A stretch of DNA of 64,000 nt from Prosopocoilus inquinatus (Eukaryota > Arthropoda > Insecta > Coleoptera > Lucanidae), in the NCBI GenBank assembly GCA_036172665.1, contig CM069872.1:54236101-54300100 (forward strand), read 5' to 3'. The notes beneath the pieces were generated by a model. That model did no database searches. It was not told the origin of the DNA and saw nothing but the letters and a program-made list of their open reading frames with translations. This document shows positions 31,733 through 42,109 of the stretch, piece after piece. How positions within the stretch are numbered: position 1 is the stretch's first letter; every line of letters starts with the position of its first letter. A program made the position numbers and the translations under genes.

Positions 31733-34700
31733 ATGGAATTTACGCCGCTGCAAATCGCCAAATTAGTTCTGGGTAAGTGAAATCGTCGCATCTTCCAGTT
31801 TGGCGGGAGTTGCCTTTATTTCACCCCCCCGTCGCTTTTCCTCAGGGTACCTCAAGAAGGAGGGTTGCCAAGCGGCGGTGCTGGCCTTCTGCGACGCCTC
31901 TCCTCACCTCCAACATCTCTCGGAGATGATCAAGAACAAGAAGAAGTACTTCATCACAAGGGTCAGCGGCTTGAGTTTAGTCGATTACTTAACAGAATAC
32001 GCCGTAATTTACACGCTGAGTGAGTCGTTTTGCTTTAGTAATTAAAAATTTAATCAAAAACACGATTTCAGTACAAGAAAGATTGGAAGATACCGACTAT
32101 TTCGAGGAAAATCATTCGAAGAATTTGGTCGACCAATTAAGATATTTATTGGATAGAAATGCAACAAGACATAACAAGGAGAACACTCCATCATCACGGA
32201 GGTAAAGCTTGGTTCATTCATTCATTAAACATTATTAATACTTGTAATGAGCTATGCTGCTTGTTTTATTTATTTTTCTTCATGCGACTTCTTGTTCTGG
32301 ATTATTAAATCCCTGCGCAGTTTATTATTTTAGCCGTGGTCTTTGTGAGTGCGTGGTTTTTTTTTTTATTTTTTTTTTTAGCAGGAGCAGTACGCCTATG
32401 AAAGAACAAAACAAGGACCATGAGCGCCTGCATTTCCCAAAAAACCTGTCCGTCATAGAGGAAGTGCCTTCTTGCGCTTGTGATGCGACCCCCTTGCAAG
32501 CTCTGCCGGGCAACAGTAACGAGAACTCGCCCGATAAGCGTGCCAAAACCTCCTCACCTTCCGACAGCGAGGACAGTCCGGATAAGTCTTTGGAGGAAGA
32601 CGATCTATCCATGCAGGTAGCACCGGTTTAAATCGAAAGCACACATGAATCACTAAACTTTCTCGTCATTGTTGTTGTAAAGGTGCTGACACAGACCCTG
32701 CTGGAACACCACGAGCTGCACGAGAAAATAGCCGAGAATATTAATTTGGTTAGGAGCACGACGGAAGGGACGGCCATCGCTTCCTCCGCCGAAGAACGCC
32801 TCGGCATTTCCTCTGGAATTTTGCAGGAGTTAGATTCGGCCATCAAGGCCATCGTCCAGAAAACCGAGGCGGATCCGATATTTGAGAAATTGATCGGCGA
32901 AATTATAGGTCTGCTCGCCGCACACACGTTTTTTAATTTAATAAAGCCAGCCTCATTTGTGTAATCTTTGCTGCAGGAAACGTCGGAGAGACTACCGATG
33001 AGGAACAAACAGATGGGGCAGGGGCAATGAACAAAGGAAATGCAGCCGAAACTGCAAAGGGGTAGGTACTGTCAGAAGCTCTGCTGACTGAAAAATTCCA
33101 ATCGAAAAGCACAGTGGGAATTTTAAGTTTCGTCTCCCCTAATAAATTGCAAATATAGTGAGACCGTTGTTTAGAGTAAGCGGAGAGACAAGCAAACCAT
33201 CGGCCAGCAGAGCTTGCTTCTCCGCTTCCCTCAAACAACACTCTCACCATATCAAATTCTCACAGTGCTTTTTTATTATTATTTCATCCTTTGCGCTTTA
33301 GCATACACAATCAAGAATCTAACACAGCACCACCATTGCCGGAACAAACCCTAAGGAACTCCAAAAGGCAATCACCTGATGAACAAAGGTTAAACTCCGT
33401 CGTACCCGACGACCTTAACATCATACAATCAAGCAGTGCAGTCGAAGCAAACGAAAACAATTTAGGAATCACCGGCGACTTACCGAAGGTTCAGCAAAAC
33501 TTGACGGTCAATACCACCACAGGAGAAATTATTTTATACGACGGAACTTTGGATAATTTCATGAAAACCTCTACGGCCGGGGTTTCACAACACGCTTCCA
33601 ACCCCCTCGTCTATAACAACGGCTTATTAATGGTGCAACCCAGCGTGCCGGCGGCTTTAATGCCCGCCGTACAAGTGAACCCGAGTAAACCGTGCTACAT
33701 GTGGAACGGTTCCCAGCTCGTAAACGTGAGTGTACCTCAATTAAAAGTAAACAATTTAACTGAACAGGATATTTTGACCATGCCTACCGTTATTGTCTGC
33801 GACGATAACCAGCAAGGGATTATAAATAACTTGAGTAAGTGCGAGCAAAATCGAAAAGCAAACGCGGTTATTTCAAATTTGTGTCATCTAATTTCAGGTA
33901 CAAATCAACAAGCGACTGTGACCGCGACCGCCACGACGACAATGCCAACGCAAAAGAAGTTCGTTAACATTGCACCCCGGCCGGATAAGACTGCGGATAA
34001 AGCCGAGAACATCAGCGAGTTTCTAACGCTGTACCAGTGCGACGATTCGAACAACGGCTTGCCTCCATCATCTCAGAAAAGTTCGAAGCCGCGAGTCAAA
34101 AGCAAAAAGAAATCTAAGAAACCCTGCCAGTCAACGACTATTCCCGTGCGCATCGAAGTTCTTAACCCGACGGACTTGAGCGAAATCAAAGTCGAAACGG
34201 AAAATTATGAAAATAAACAGCCGGTGAGTGACAGTGGTTCTAAGACGCCCGAGCTTTTAAAGAGGCACCGCAACCTGTCTACCCCGAAAAGCGGCTCGCT
34301 TTCTCACGTGCGTGCCCTCGATTTTAATTTCGGAACGCCCGGGAAGCTCGGCTCTCCAAAGTCGCCGGCGAAGAAGAGCCCCAAGAAGAGTCCAACAACA
34401 AAAATCTCCAAGTCACTATTCGGAACGCCTACGAAAAACCAAAAGCCCGGCAGTGTTGTCGAAGAAGGCAAAAACTCGGATGAAGTCGACAACAGCAAAA
34501 TACCCTGTGAAGAGGAGTGGGCGGAAAAGCACGACGATGTTCGGTGCAAGATGGAAGCCAAAAAGGCAACGAGCAATAGTAATAGTTGGGATTCGGCTCT
34601 GCGTGCTTTAGCCGGGCCCATCTCTGACAAATGTCCCACGCCTAAGCGCAAGCGAAAGGACAGTTTGAGAAACAGAAAACCCGTGAAGAGAACTAAGATC

Positions 34701-37700
34701 GATGATGAGGCCCAACCGAGCACCTCGACGGAATCAAGGCCGGACAAGGCGAAACGCAAGCAACAAAAAATTCCTGCGCCCACACCGAATAAAATCGTCA
34801 AACGCAAGCTGCCTGCGACGACAGAGAAACCCCCCGATGGTAAAATAATAAAACTGGAAGAAGAAGAAAACGAGGAGGTCAAAGTAGTAAGCTCGGTTGA
34901 AGTGACCGAAGCACCCGTGGATGTGAATTGTGTTGAAGCCAGCGGCGATGTTCCCCTAGCGAGTGAAGCCCCCTTTTCGCTAATAAACTACAACGCCAAG
35001 GCGCGATACAAAAGAAAGTGCAACATCGACAACAATCTAAAAAAAGAAGTCAAGATCACCAAGGTCAAGGAAATAAAATCGCTGGAGTTCGTGAACGACG
35101 GCTCGAATAAACTGATCCTATCCCCGTCTAAACTCAATGCGAACAAACGGACCTTAGTGGAAGTCGACGAAAAGGAAACTCACAATAAAGTGCAGTGCGC
35201 GAGCGAAGCTCAAACCAAAAAAAAATCCATGGATGATTTGGTGGTGATTGAGGGGCCGACTGTGTTGAAATTGGAGCCGAGCCAAGAAGAAAAGCTCGTC
35301 GTTCCAGTTTCCACATCATCGAAGTTCATAACCCCCGAAATGCAAAAGAGGGATTCGTCAACTCAACAGCCGGTCATTTCCAAAAGAAACATAACCCCCA
35401 TGTTGGAGACCCCCATGAAAATGTGCTGCCCCAAAACCCCCGGACTGTTAAGCCCCATCAACAACACCGACACCCCCTTCACTAAAGTATTCAAAGAGCA
35501 TTTGCAGGGTGTGGATATTTCGTGCATACAAACCCCGAAGTTCCCGCTTACCCCCAATTTCCCTTTCACCCCAACGCCGGGTGGCACGTCGCCTTATCCG
35601 ATTAGGCCCTCGGATTACTCCACGTCAAGCTCTTACTACCAACCGTCTGACGCAGAGCAAAATCGATCACTCGAGCAACTGATGATCGATGAGTGCAAGC
35701 GATTAGAAAACAAAAAGGACACGCCGCTGAAAATTAACGTGAAAGAAGAAGGTGCGTTGGTGGAGGTGAGCGAAACGCAGGTGCAGATCATGGCGAATGA
35801 AATTAGCAAAAGTGAAAGCCAAGACTTGGCCAACAAGGCTATAGCCGAGAAGATGAAATTGTTGAGCAGTAATATTGTGGCTCGTAAAAATCTGAACTTG
35901 ATGGACAGGGCCAATCCGAAAGCGGATGGGTCGTCTTGTACTAGCAGTTCCTCGGATGATGCGAGTGAAACATCGAGCAGCGACTTTGACTCTGATGGTG
36001 ACAACGACGACGTGTGGAACACCTCCAATAATGCAACTGTTGTACAAACAAACAAAAGCAATTCAGGGTATAACTTGCGTTCTAGAAAGGGCGACGAGTC
36101 AAAAGAGGAAAAAGAAAAGGAATGTCCAGCAGAAGCGCAGCAAAGCACGGAAACTATACAGCAGATAATATCCGAGGTAGAGATCAAGCCGACTTTAGTA
36201 GAAGTCAGCGCGAAGGTTTCTTCCGCCTTGTCGAACCATCAAGAGAAAGTCCTGCAGGAGATGGAAGAGAAGCGACAGAGAATTATTGCGAGACTAAAAG
36301 ACGATCAAACGGCCTCCACACCGCCAGTAGAAAGGACGACGACGAAGAACAAGAAATTAAAAAGCGACAAGAATACTTCTAAATCGATTAAAAAACCTGT
36401 GCTTCCCCCGCGCGAGCCAAACGGCAGATTTATTAAAGTATCCGGTTCGAAGGACGAACCAAAACAGACGAAGCCGCTGAACCGCAGAAAATCCAACGCA
36501 CCGCAAAAGATTACACCGAGCAAGGAGAATGCGAGCGTGCTTCAAACCACCGAGGCAGTCAAGCTTCATTTAAGCTCTGATTCGGAAAGCTCGAAGCTGG
36601 AGCCCTTTGACTTGGTGGAAACCGAGCTGCGGGAGAGCTCCACCTCATCAACACCTTTACCCATCAGTAGTATTCTCGAGACTCATCCTTTGAAGAACTT
36701 CCACAGGGTGTTGGAGTCCATCACGATTAACCAGAATGAAAAAAATAAGGAGGAGGCGTTGGCGTCTAACAGAAACGAGAAAAATAAAAAGGAGGAAGAC
36801 CAGCGTGAGAAAAGTAAGGAAGAGGCGTCGGGGCCTATCCAAAACGAGAAAAGTAAGAAGGAGGATGTGTCGGGGCCCAGCCAGCACGAGAGAACTAAGG
36901 AAAGCAGTTCGGATCAGGAAGCTGAGAGTTTAGTTAAGGGCTTAAAAGAGTGGGGCATCCATCTCATACATAATAAATCACCGAAGAAACCGGGGATGAC
37001 GATGCATAGAACGAATCCGAAAGGCAAGACGTCGTTGCAAGTGGAATCGACATCCAAATCAAATAAAAATTACCCAACAACTAAGACTCTCAATCCAGTT
37101 AACAGTGCAGATCCAATTTGCTCGCAGACAATCGACAGAAAGGGCGAATCAATTAAAATTAATGATAATCCGGCGGCGCAAGGTAACCTCAAAGCAAATC
37201 AATCTCTGGAAGAGGGTGAAATCGTAAGCGAGGAAGAATGTGGTGCGAAGAGCGCAGAAGCGAAGAAAAAATCGAAAACAAAATACGTCGAGAGGCGACG
37301 GCCTAGCGGCAGACGATACAAAAGTCCGTTGTCACCGAAAAAAAGGAATTCTTCAGGCAGGTCTAAAGCCGAAAGCAAATCTTCAGGATCCGCGGAAAAG
37401 AAGAAAAGGGGTACGTCTTCGAAATCTAAGGGGGGCGGCGAAAGAAAAAGCAGTACTTCTACAAAATTCAAGGGGGGCGAAGGTAGAAGCAACGCTTCTT
37501 TAAAATCCAAGGGGGGCGAAGGTAGAAGCAGCGCTTCTTCAAAATCCAAGGGGGGCGAAAGTTCAAAAACCAAAACCGTCCAGAAAGTTGACGACAACAA
37601 CACCGAGAAAATTGTTCCCCCCGAGATCGCCTCGGTGAACAAAATTCTGGACGACTTGAACCTTTCGAACTCGATAAGCGAGCTCGTGTTCGATGTAAAG

Positions 37701-38468
37701 ACATTCGCCGAAGAAGACCACTTGCGTTTAGTGCATGATGAAAGCAATGCAATCAAACAAGTAAGTCAGTACGACAGTGAATTACTAAATAAAAAAATTG
37801 CCGCCAATGTTTACATAGAGTCAATGGATGCGGAGATCGAAAAGTTCATGACCGTCACGCCGTTCGCTTTTATTTTAGAAATTCCCGAAGGCGCAGCGAG
37901 CGCAGAGCCGAGGGTTAAAATCCTGGATTGTGTGACGATACGTGCCGAAAATAAAAGCGTTTCGCCCCTGGTTAATCTGTACGAACCGCAAGTGTCCTCC
38001 GGGAGATACGAAGTGAAGCCGCCCGCGTGCAAGAATAAAAAGTTCGCTTCAAGAAGAAAGTCGGTCGAACAACAAAGACCGAGCACCGTTGCGCCCAGGC
38101 AATCCAGAAGTAAATCGGTGGCAGTGGTGGATAATAAGTTGGAAGAAGAGTCACTTAAAGAAACTATAACAATCGTGGAGATTATTAGTGAAAGTGTTGT
38201 GGATCAAAATGTGACGACGGCAGAGAGTATAAACGATGAGCTGATGACTTACGCGATCTGTGGGAGTCAGAGGTCGGAAAATACTGAAGACCCCGGCAGG
38301 TAAGACGCCCTAAATTAACAAGCAACATCCGAGATTGATCGCATTTTTAATTTTAGCGCAAGCAAACAAGTCGAAGCAATCGTCAGCAGCGATAAACTGG
38401 CGAACTGCCAGGAGCTTTTAAGCAAGCTGGACGTGGACGTTTTCCTCGACAAGTTACACGGAGAGTGA
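31733..38468 (+). CDS. NPAT: NPAT / Mxc-like histone locus body protein, complete
   Basis: NPAT (Mxc in Drosophila) scaffolds the histone locus body and promotes replication-dependent histone transcription as a cyclin E/CDK2 target. My exons: 31733-31772, 31846-32019, 32072-32201, 32382-32616, 32683-32908, 32977-33061, 33302-38299, 38357-38468. All phases match, 6000 nt, 1999 aa. The N-terminus is a LisH domain (about residues 4-36, core LVLGYLKKEG). A conserved helix block HEKIAENIN...QKTEADPIFEKLI (about residues 200-270) and the extreme C-terminus DVDVFLDKLHGE match the vertebrate NPAT pattern. The rest is disordered, rich in Lys/Ser and S/T-P sites (dense at about 995-1067). Acidic, KNKEE-type and KSKGGE-type repeats lie at about 1440-1500 and 1660-1720. 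Exon 7 alone is 5 kb. The start of exon 4 could shift by 3 nt (TAGCAG). Confidence 0.88.
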
Positions 38469-38625
38469 AACGCAATTACTTTTCCTTAAACACTAGACTT
38501 GTACATTTGTATATAATCGTTTTAAATGTAAATATGTACATTTTTTTATTATGTAAAATTAAGTGCACTAAAGTGAAACGAACTCGGGACACTTCGCTTG
38601 CTAGTGTATCGTTGACTTTTGCGAA

Positions 38626-38631
38626 AATAAA
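38626..38631 (+). promoter_or_regulatory. Candidate polyadenylation signal, NPAT-like gene
   Basis: AATAAA about 160 bp after the stop codon; a second one lies near 38719. Confidence 0.55.
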
Positions 38632-39029
38632 ATTCCCCCCAACTTCTTAGTAACCTGTATTTCGACACAATAATTAACATAAGAGTTTGCAACAATTTCC
38701 CCGTCCCCCCTCAAATCCCAATAAAACCATGTCATATTGGGACTGCCATCAGCGGCAGTGTAACTATTTTTTTTTAATTAATTTTAGTTGGTAATGTTTA
38801 AATCAACTTACTTGGGGATTGTGCCTAAACTAATTTTTCCTTTTTTTTTTTCTGAATTTTGCGAGACTTGCTATCCTACCACATCATCTTCCAAATTAAA
38901 TAAATAAATAAAAAAAATAAATAACTTAACTGATGCTACGATTCGAACAGTCTTATGTAGTTACTTCGAACGTATTAGTAGAGCGTTAGATATGTCATTA
39001 GTTTGAAGCCCCGTCGTGCAGTGCGCAAG

Positions 39030-39723
39030 TTATTTCGCCGTTCCGTTCAAATGCGTGGTCTGCGTCGGTCTCTGTTCCCATTCGATGTCTTCGCAGAATC
39101 TCGGATCGCTCACCCGAAGCGAGGCTCGTTTGTAAAAATAATAGTAGACCGGTGCCACTGTGAAAAATAAACCTCGTTTGGGGCGGGGGGCTCTCGCCGT
39201 ATACCCAAATAATACCTACTGAATCTGTGAATTATATACATGATGTATAAGCCGGTGGACCAGTTGTGTTTAAGGGGCTCCTTCCATCGCACTGATAACA
39301 TCCAAATATATACAACCGTGGTCAGGATGAAGTACATGACGCAAATGAGGATCGTAAAGCGGAACTTGTCATAGAGTAATTCAACCAAGCCGGCCTAAAA
39401 TGGAAAACGGTGATTCGAGATTGATTTGATACTTAAAGAAAAGTACTTACCTGAAACACGTAAGTGGAAAAAAATGTTAGCAGCAACGCCGATAGTGCCA
39501 GGATTATACAAACGTCTTGAAGTCTGTAATCACAACGGTGCAACTCAATTATTTAAATTTGACTTAAATCTCACCACACAGGGCATACTTACATGAACAT
39601 AACAAGCATAACAGCATTATGCTTCCTGACTAGAATAGAAAACGCGTTAATGCTGAGGTCTGCGAGCAGCAGGAACGTTTGCAGTGTGAAGATCGCTTTG
39701 TACCGATTCTTCGTCAGTTTCAT
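39030..39723 (-). CDS. TMEM138: TMEM138, ciliary transmembrane protein
   Basis: A four-pass membrane protein; the vertebrate homologue acts in ciliary trafficking and is mutated in Joubert syndrome. Exons on the minus strand: 39593-39723, 39451-39523, 39220-39394, 39030-39157; phases match; 507 nt, 168 aa (human protein 162 aa). Diagnostic motifs are FILQD at the exon 1-2 joint, TYVFQAGLVELLYDKF, MLSVRWKEP, and YYYFYKRASLRVSDPRF in the last exon. Without the 62-bp final intron the frame would run to an early false stop at 39110. I chose the ATG at 39723 because it matches the family start; an in-frame upstream ATG exists at 39786. Divergent from PIGF, with 551 bp between the start codons. Confidence 0.93.
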
Positions 39724-40274
39724 GGTGATGTGTGGTTCAGCGACGCTTCGGCTTCGTCTTCCTCTGTGCTTCAGCGCCGAGCGCAATCCCTTTCATTTCC
39801 CTTTTTCGAAATTATTTTGATGTGATTGTTTGACATTTAAAGCGGCAGCAAACACAAGTGGAAGCAGAAATATTGAATTTTGCGACCTACTTTACCGGCG
39901 CATGCGCAGCTTGGCTTGGCTTGGTGCGAAAGGGCCAGGGAAACTATAATTTGCAAGAAATTAACAATTCAGCCCTCAAATCGACAATCGAGCTTAAACA
40001 AATTTATTTAATTTCGATAACGCAAAAAATTCAATGATATAATTAAGAAAAGAAAGAATAAAAAGGAGCGCAAGTTGGTGATGGTGATTTCAATACTTCA
40101 ACGTTGGCAACATTAATCACCAACTCAACATAACCTAAACGTCAAACAAAAATTTAAATAATACACTTTTCTCTTACGATGCATTAATTCTGTGTGAGTT
40201 AAACCCTTTTATCGCAACAACAGCAGAGCATTCGATAAACTAACCTAATTTTTTTTGGTGTTTAGGAACTTGAA
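39724..40274. promoter_or_regulatory. Shared divergent promoter region TMEM138 / PIGF
   Basis: 551 bp between head-to-head start codons. It contains a GC-richer stretch (GGCGCATGCGCAGCTTGG near 39897) resembling an NRF1-type GCATGCGC site, and GTTGGCAAC near 40105. TTTTTTTGGTGTTTAG just before the PIGF start could be a splice acceptor from a 5' UTR exon. No TATA box seen. Confidence 0.5.
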
Positions 40275-40973
40275 ATGCCTCCGCCTGCGGATGATGGAAA
40301 CTTACTGCGAGTAACAACCATCAACTGCTTTGTAACGTGCTTGTACATCCCTGCGACCTTTGTCTTGTTAGTCTACTTCAATAATTTGTACAATATCGGA
40401 AGGTTCAGCTGTTACCCCCTGCTGGTGGGGCTGACTCTGGCGGAATGCGCCAAGTCCAGCTTGACGTGCGTTAAAAGCAGCGCCCCCGTGCGCGGCAGAA
40501 CAGAAAAAAAACCGAAAAGGACGAAGTGCAAGAGCGTAGCGAAAAACGTGCTAATCGTGTTCACGGTGATTTTTTTTTATTACTTTGTGGCCGTGCTGTT
40601 CGGAGCCCCCGCGTTCGAAGAGCAAGAGCAGACACTCATGTTTTCTTGCCTTCTGTCCGCGTTGACTATCGTTCCTGCTTGTTTTAACCTGGGGGCCGAG
40701 GCGACGTTGAAAATGTTCGGCGATTTGACCGCGTTTCGAGGCGATCTAATCTCCGAGGTGATTCTGCAGAACGTTCAGTTCGTGCTGGCCGGGGCTTGGC
40801 TGGGCGCGTTCGTCATTCCGCTCGATTGGGACAGGGAATGGCAGAAGTGGCCGATTCCGTGTTGCATGGGAGCTTTAATCGGGTATCTTTCCTCGCATGT
40901 GTTTACGTTGGGAAGGATTGTTTTTAAATCTTCCAAGTTTGTCGGTAAGAAGACTGGAAAATATTCGTTGTGA
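40275..40973 (+). CDS. PIGF: PIG-F, GPI-anchor biosynthesis protein
   Basis: PIG-F is an ER membrane protein that partners PIG-O and PIG-G (GPI7) in adding ethanolamine phosphate to the GPI core. Single coding exon, 232 aa (human 219 aa). Several hydrophobic segments are visible (about residues 16-36, 95-112, 121-142, 172-190, 200-218). The family block LAGAWLGAFVIPLDWDREWQ followed by KWPIP and the C-terminal basic tail KKTGKYSL support the call. A basic loop (KKPKRTKCKS) precedes the third hydrophobic segment. The downstream carbonic anhydrases look membrane-tethered, possibly by GPI, but that link is coincidental. Confidence 0.94.
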   Translation: MPPPADDGNLLRVTTINCFVTCLYIPATFVLLVYFNNLYNIGRFSCYPLLVGLTLAECAKSSLTCVKSSAPVRGRTEKKPKRTKCKSVAKNVLIVFTVIFFYYFVAVLFGAPAFEEQEQTLMFSCLLSALTIVPACFNLGAEATLKMFGDLTAFRGDLISEVILQNVQFVLAGAWLGAFVIPLDWDREWQKWPIPCCMGALIGYLSSHVFTLGRIVFKSSKFVGKKTGKYSL

Positions 40974-41004
40974 ATTAAGTAATCAGTAAGTTATAAGTAA
41001 TTAA

Positions 41005-41010
41005 AATAAA
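41005..41010 (+). promoter_or_regulatory. Polyadenylation signal, PIGF
   Basis: AATAAA 32 bp after the stop codon. Confidence 0.65.
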
Positions 41011-41299
41011 TGACTTATACCGTAGAAAGAATGGCTTGGTTTTACTTGGAAATGGAAACGAAAAATCGATAAAAAATTATTAAATATTTAAATTAAAAAT
41101 TTGCAGTTTTGGTTCGTTTGCAGAATCGTATTGTGGACATCGATTCGTTAGATGGCGCGCGTGCTTGTTGACTTAACGGACTTAACCAAGACAACCGTTT
41201 ATAGGTTATGTAGTGTTTGGGTTGGTGGTGAAGAAGAAAATTGGGTGAAAACTTACATTCCTATTTGCGCGCCCGATTTTAAAAGCTATGGTAATAAAA

Positions 41300-41811
41300 A
41301 TGGAGTCTACGGACTCGTGTCCCTTGGAAGAGAAAGCCCAGCAAAGGAAGGAGAAGTTGAAAGCCCTTCGCAGAAAGAAGGTCGTGGTGAACAGCGACAG
41401 CGCAAGCAGGGATGGCGAAGGAGGATTGCCAAAGTAAACGAACCGCATATTCAATCTTTGTTGCTGCTTCACTGTTTATGTTGCAGGCCGAAGTTTAGGA
41501 GTTACAGGCCGCAGGACGAGGACCTGCACCAGAACAAGCTGCCCGAGCCGAAGCTAAACGACGTGGAGGCCGAGATCAAAGACCAACTGGAATCGGCCAA
41601 CACGAAAGTGGTCATCGATGAACTGGACATTACGAATTTAGCGCCCCGCAAACCCGACTGGGATTTGAAGAGGGACGTGGCCAAGAAGCTGGAGAAGCTT
41701 GAGAGGCGAACGCAGAAGGCCATTGCGGAACTCATTCGCGAACGCTTGAAACAAAGACAGGAGAACCTGGCGACTATAGTGAACGCCGAGTTTGAATCGC
41801 ACTCGAAATAA
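41300..41811 (+). CDS. CCDC12: CCDC12, spliceosome-associated coiled-coil protein
   Basis: CCDC12 (cwf18 family) is a small nuclear protein found in activated spliceosomes. Exons 41300-41433 and 41487-41811 are joined across a 53-bp intron (GTAAAC...TTGCAG); 459 nt, 152 aa (human 166 aa). Exon 1 gives a charged helix (EEKAQQRKEKLKALRRKK). Exon 2 gives KFRSYRPQDEDL and the highly conserved LAPRKPDWDLKRDVAKKLEK and LERRTQKAIAELIRERLK blocks. The longer open frame starting at 41152 reads exon 1 out of frame and is not the gene. Convergent with the carbonic anhydrase gene, 298 bp between stops. Confidence 0.95.
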
Positions 41812-42109
41812 ATTAAAGGAACCTTTTCCAAAGCACTCTTAACGGTTTAGGCAGTGAATGTGAATTGAGAGTCTTCAGATGCTCAGAGGTAATATCTTAA
41901 TCCGCTATTAATTTCAATCTTAAAGCCTTAATGATGAAATTTTAATTTGTATTAAATGTTATGCAATTAAAATTTAATTGTAAAAAGTCTTAGTGGAGTT
42001 TTATTTCCAATAAGTTTATTTAAAACGGTTTCCAAAAAAAAATATCACAAAACTCCAGGTCAGAGTTGCATAAATTACTTGTTTTTATCACAGTTTAAAC
42101 GTCTCCACG

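Noticed and set aside
39110..39219. Continuation of TMEM138 exon 3 to a stop at 39110
   Set aside because: The sequence loses family similarity after the GTAGGT donor; splicing to 39157 restores the conserved YYYFYKR...DPRF end.
39724..39786. Upstream in-frame ATG for TMEM138
   Set aside because: The extra Arg-rich residues have no counterpart in the family; the ATG at 39723 fits family length and start.
41152..41299. Longer N-terminus for CCDC12
   Set aside because: This frame runs through exon 1 and the 53-bp intron; the family-like N-terminus starts at the ATG at 41300 in another frame.
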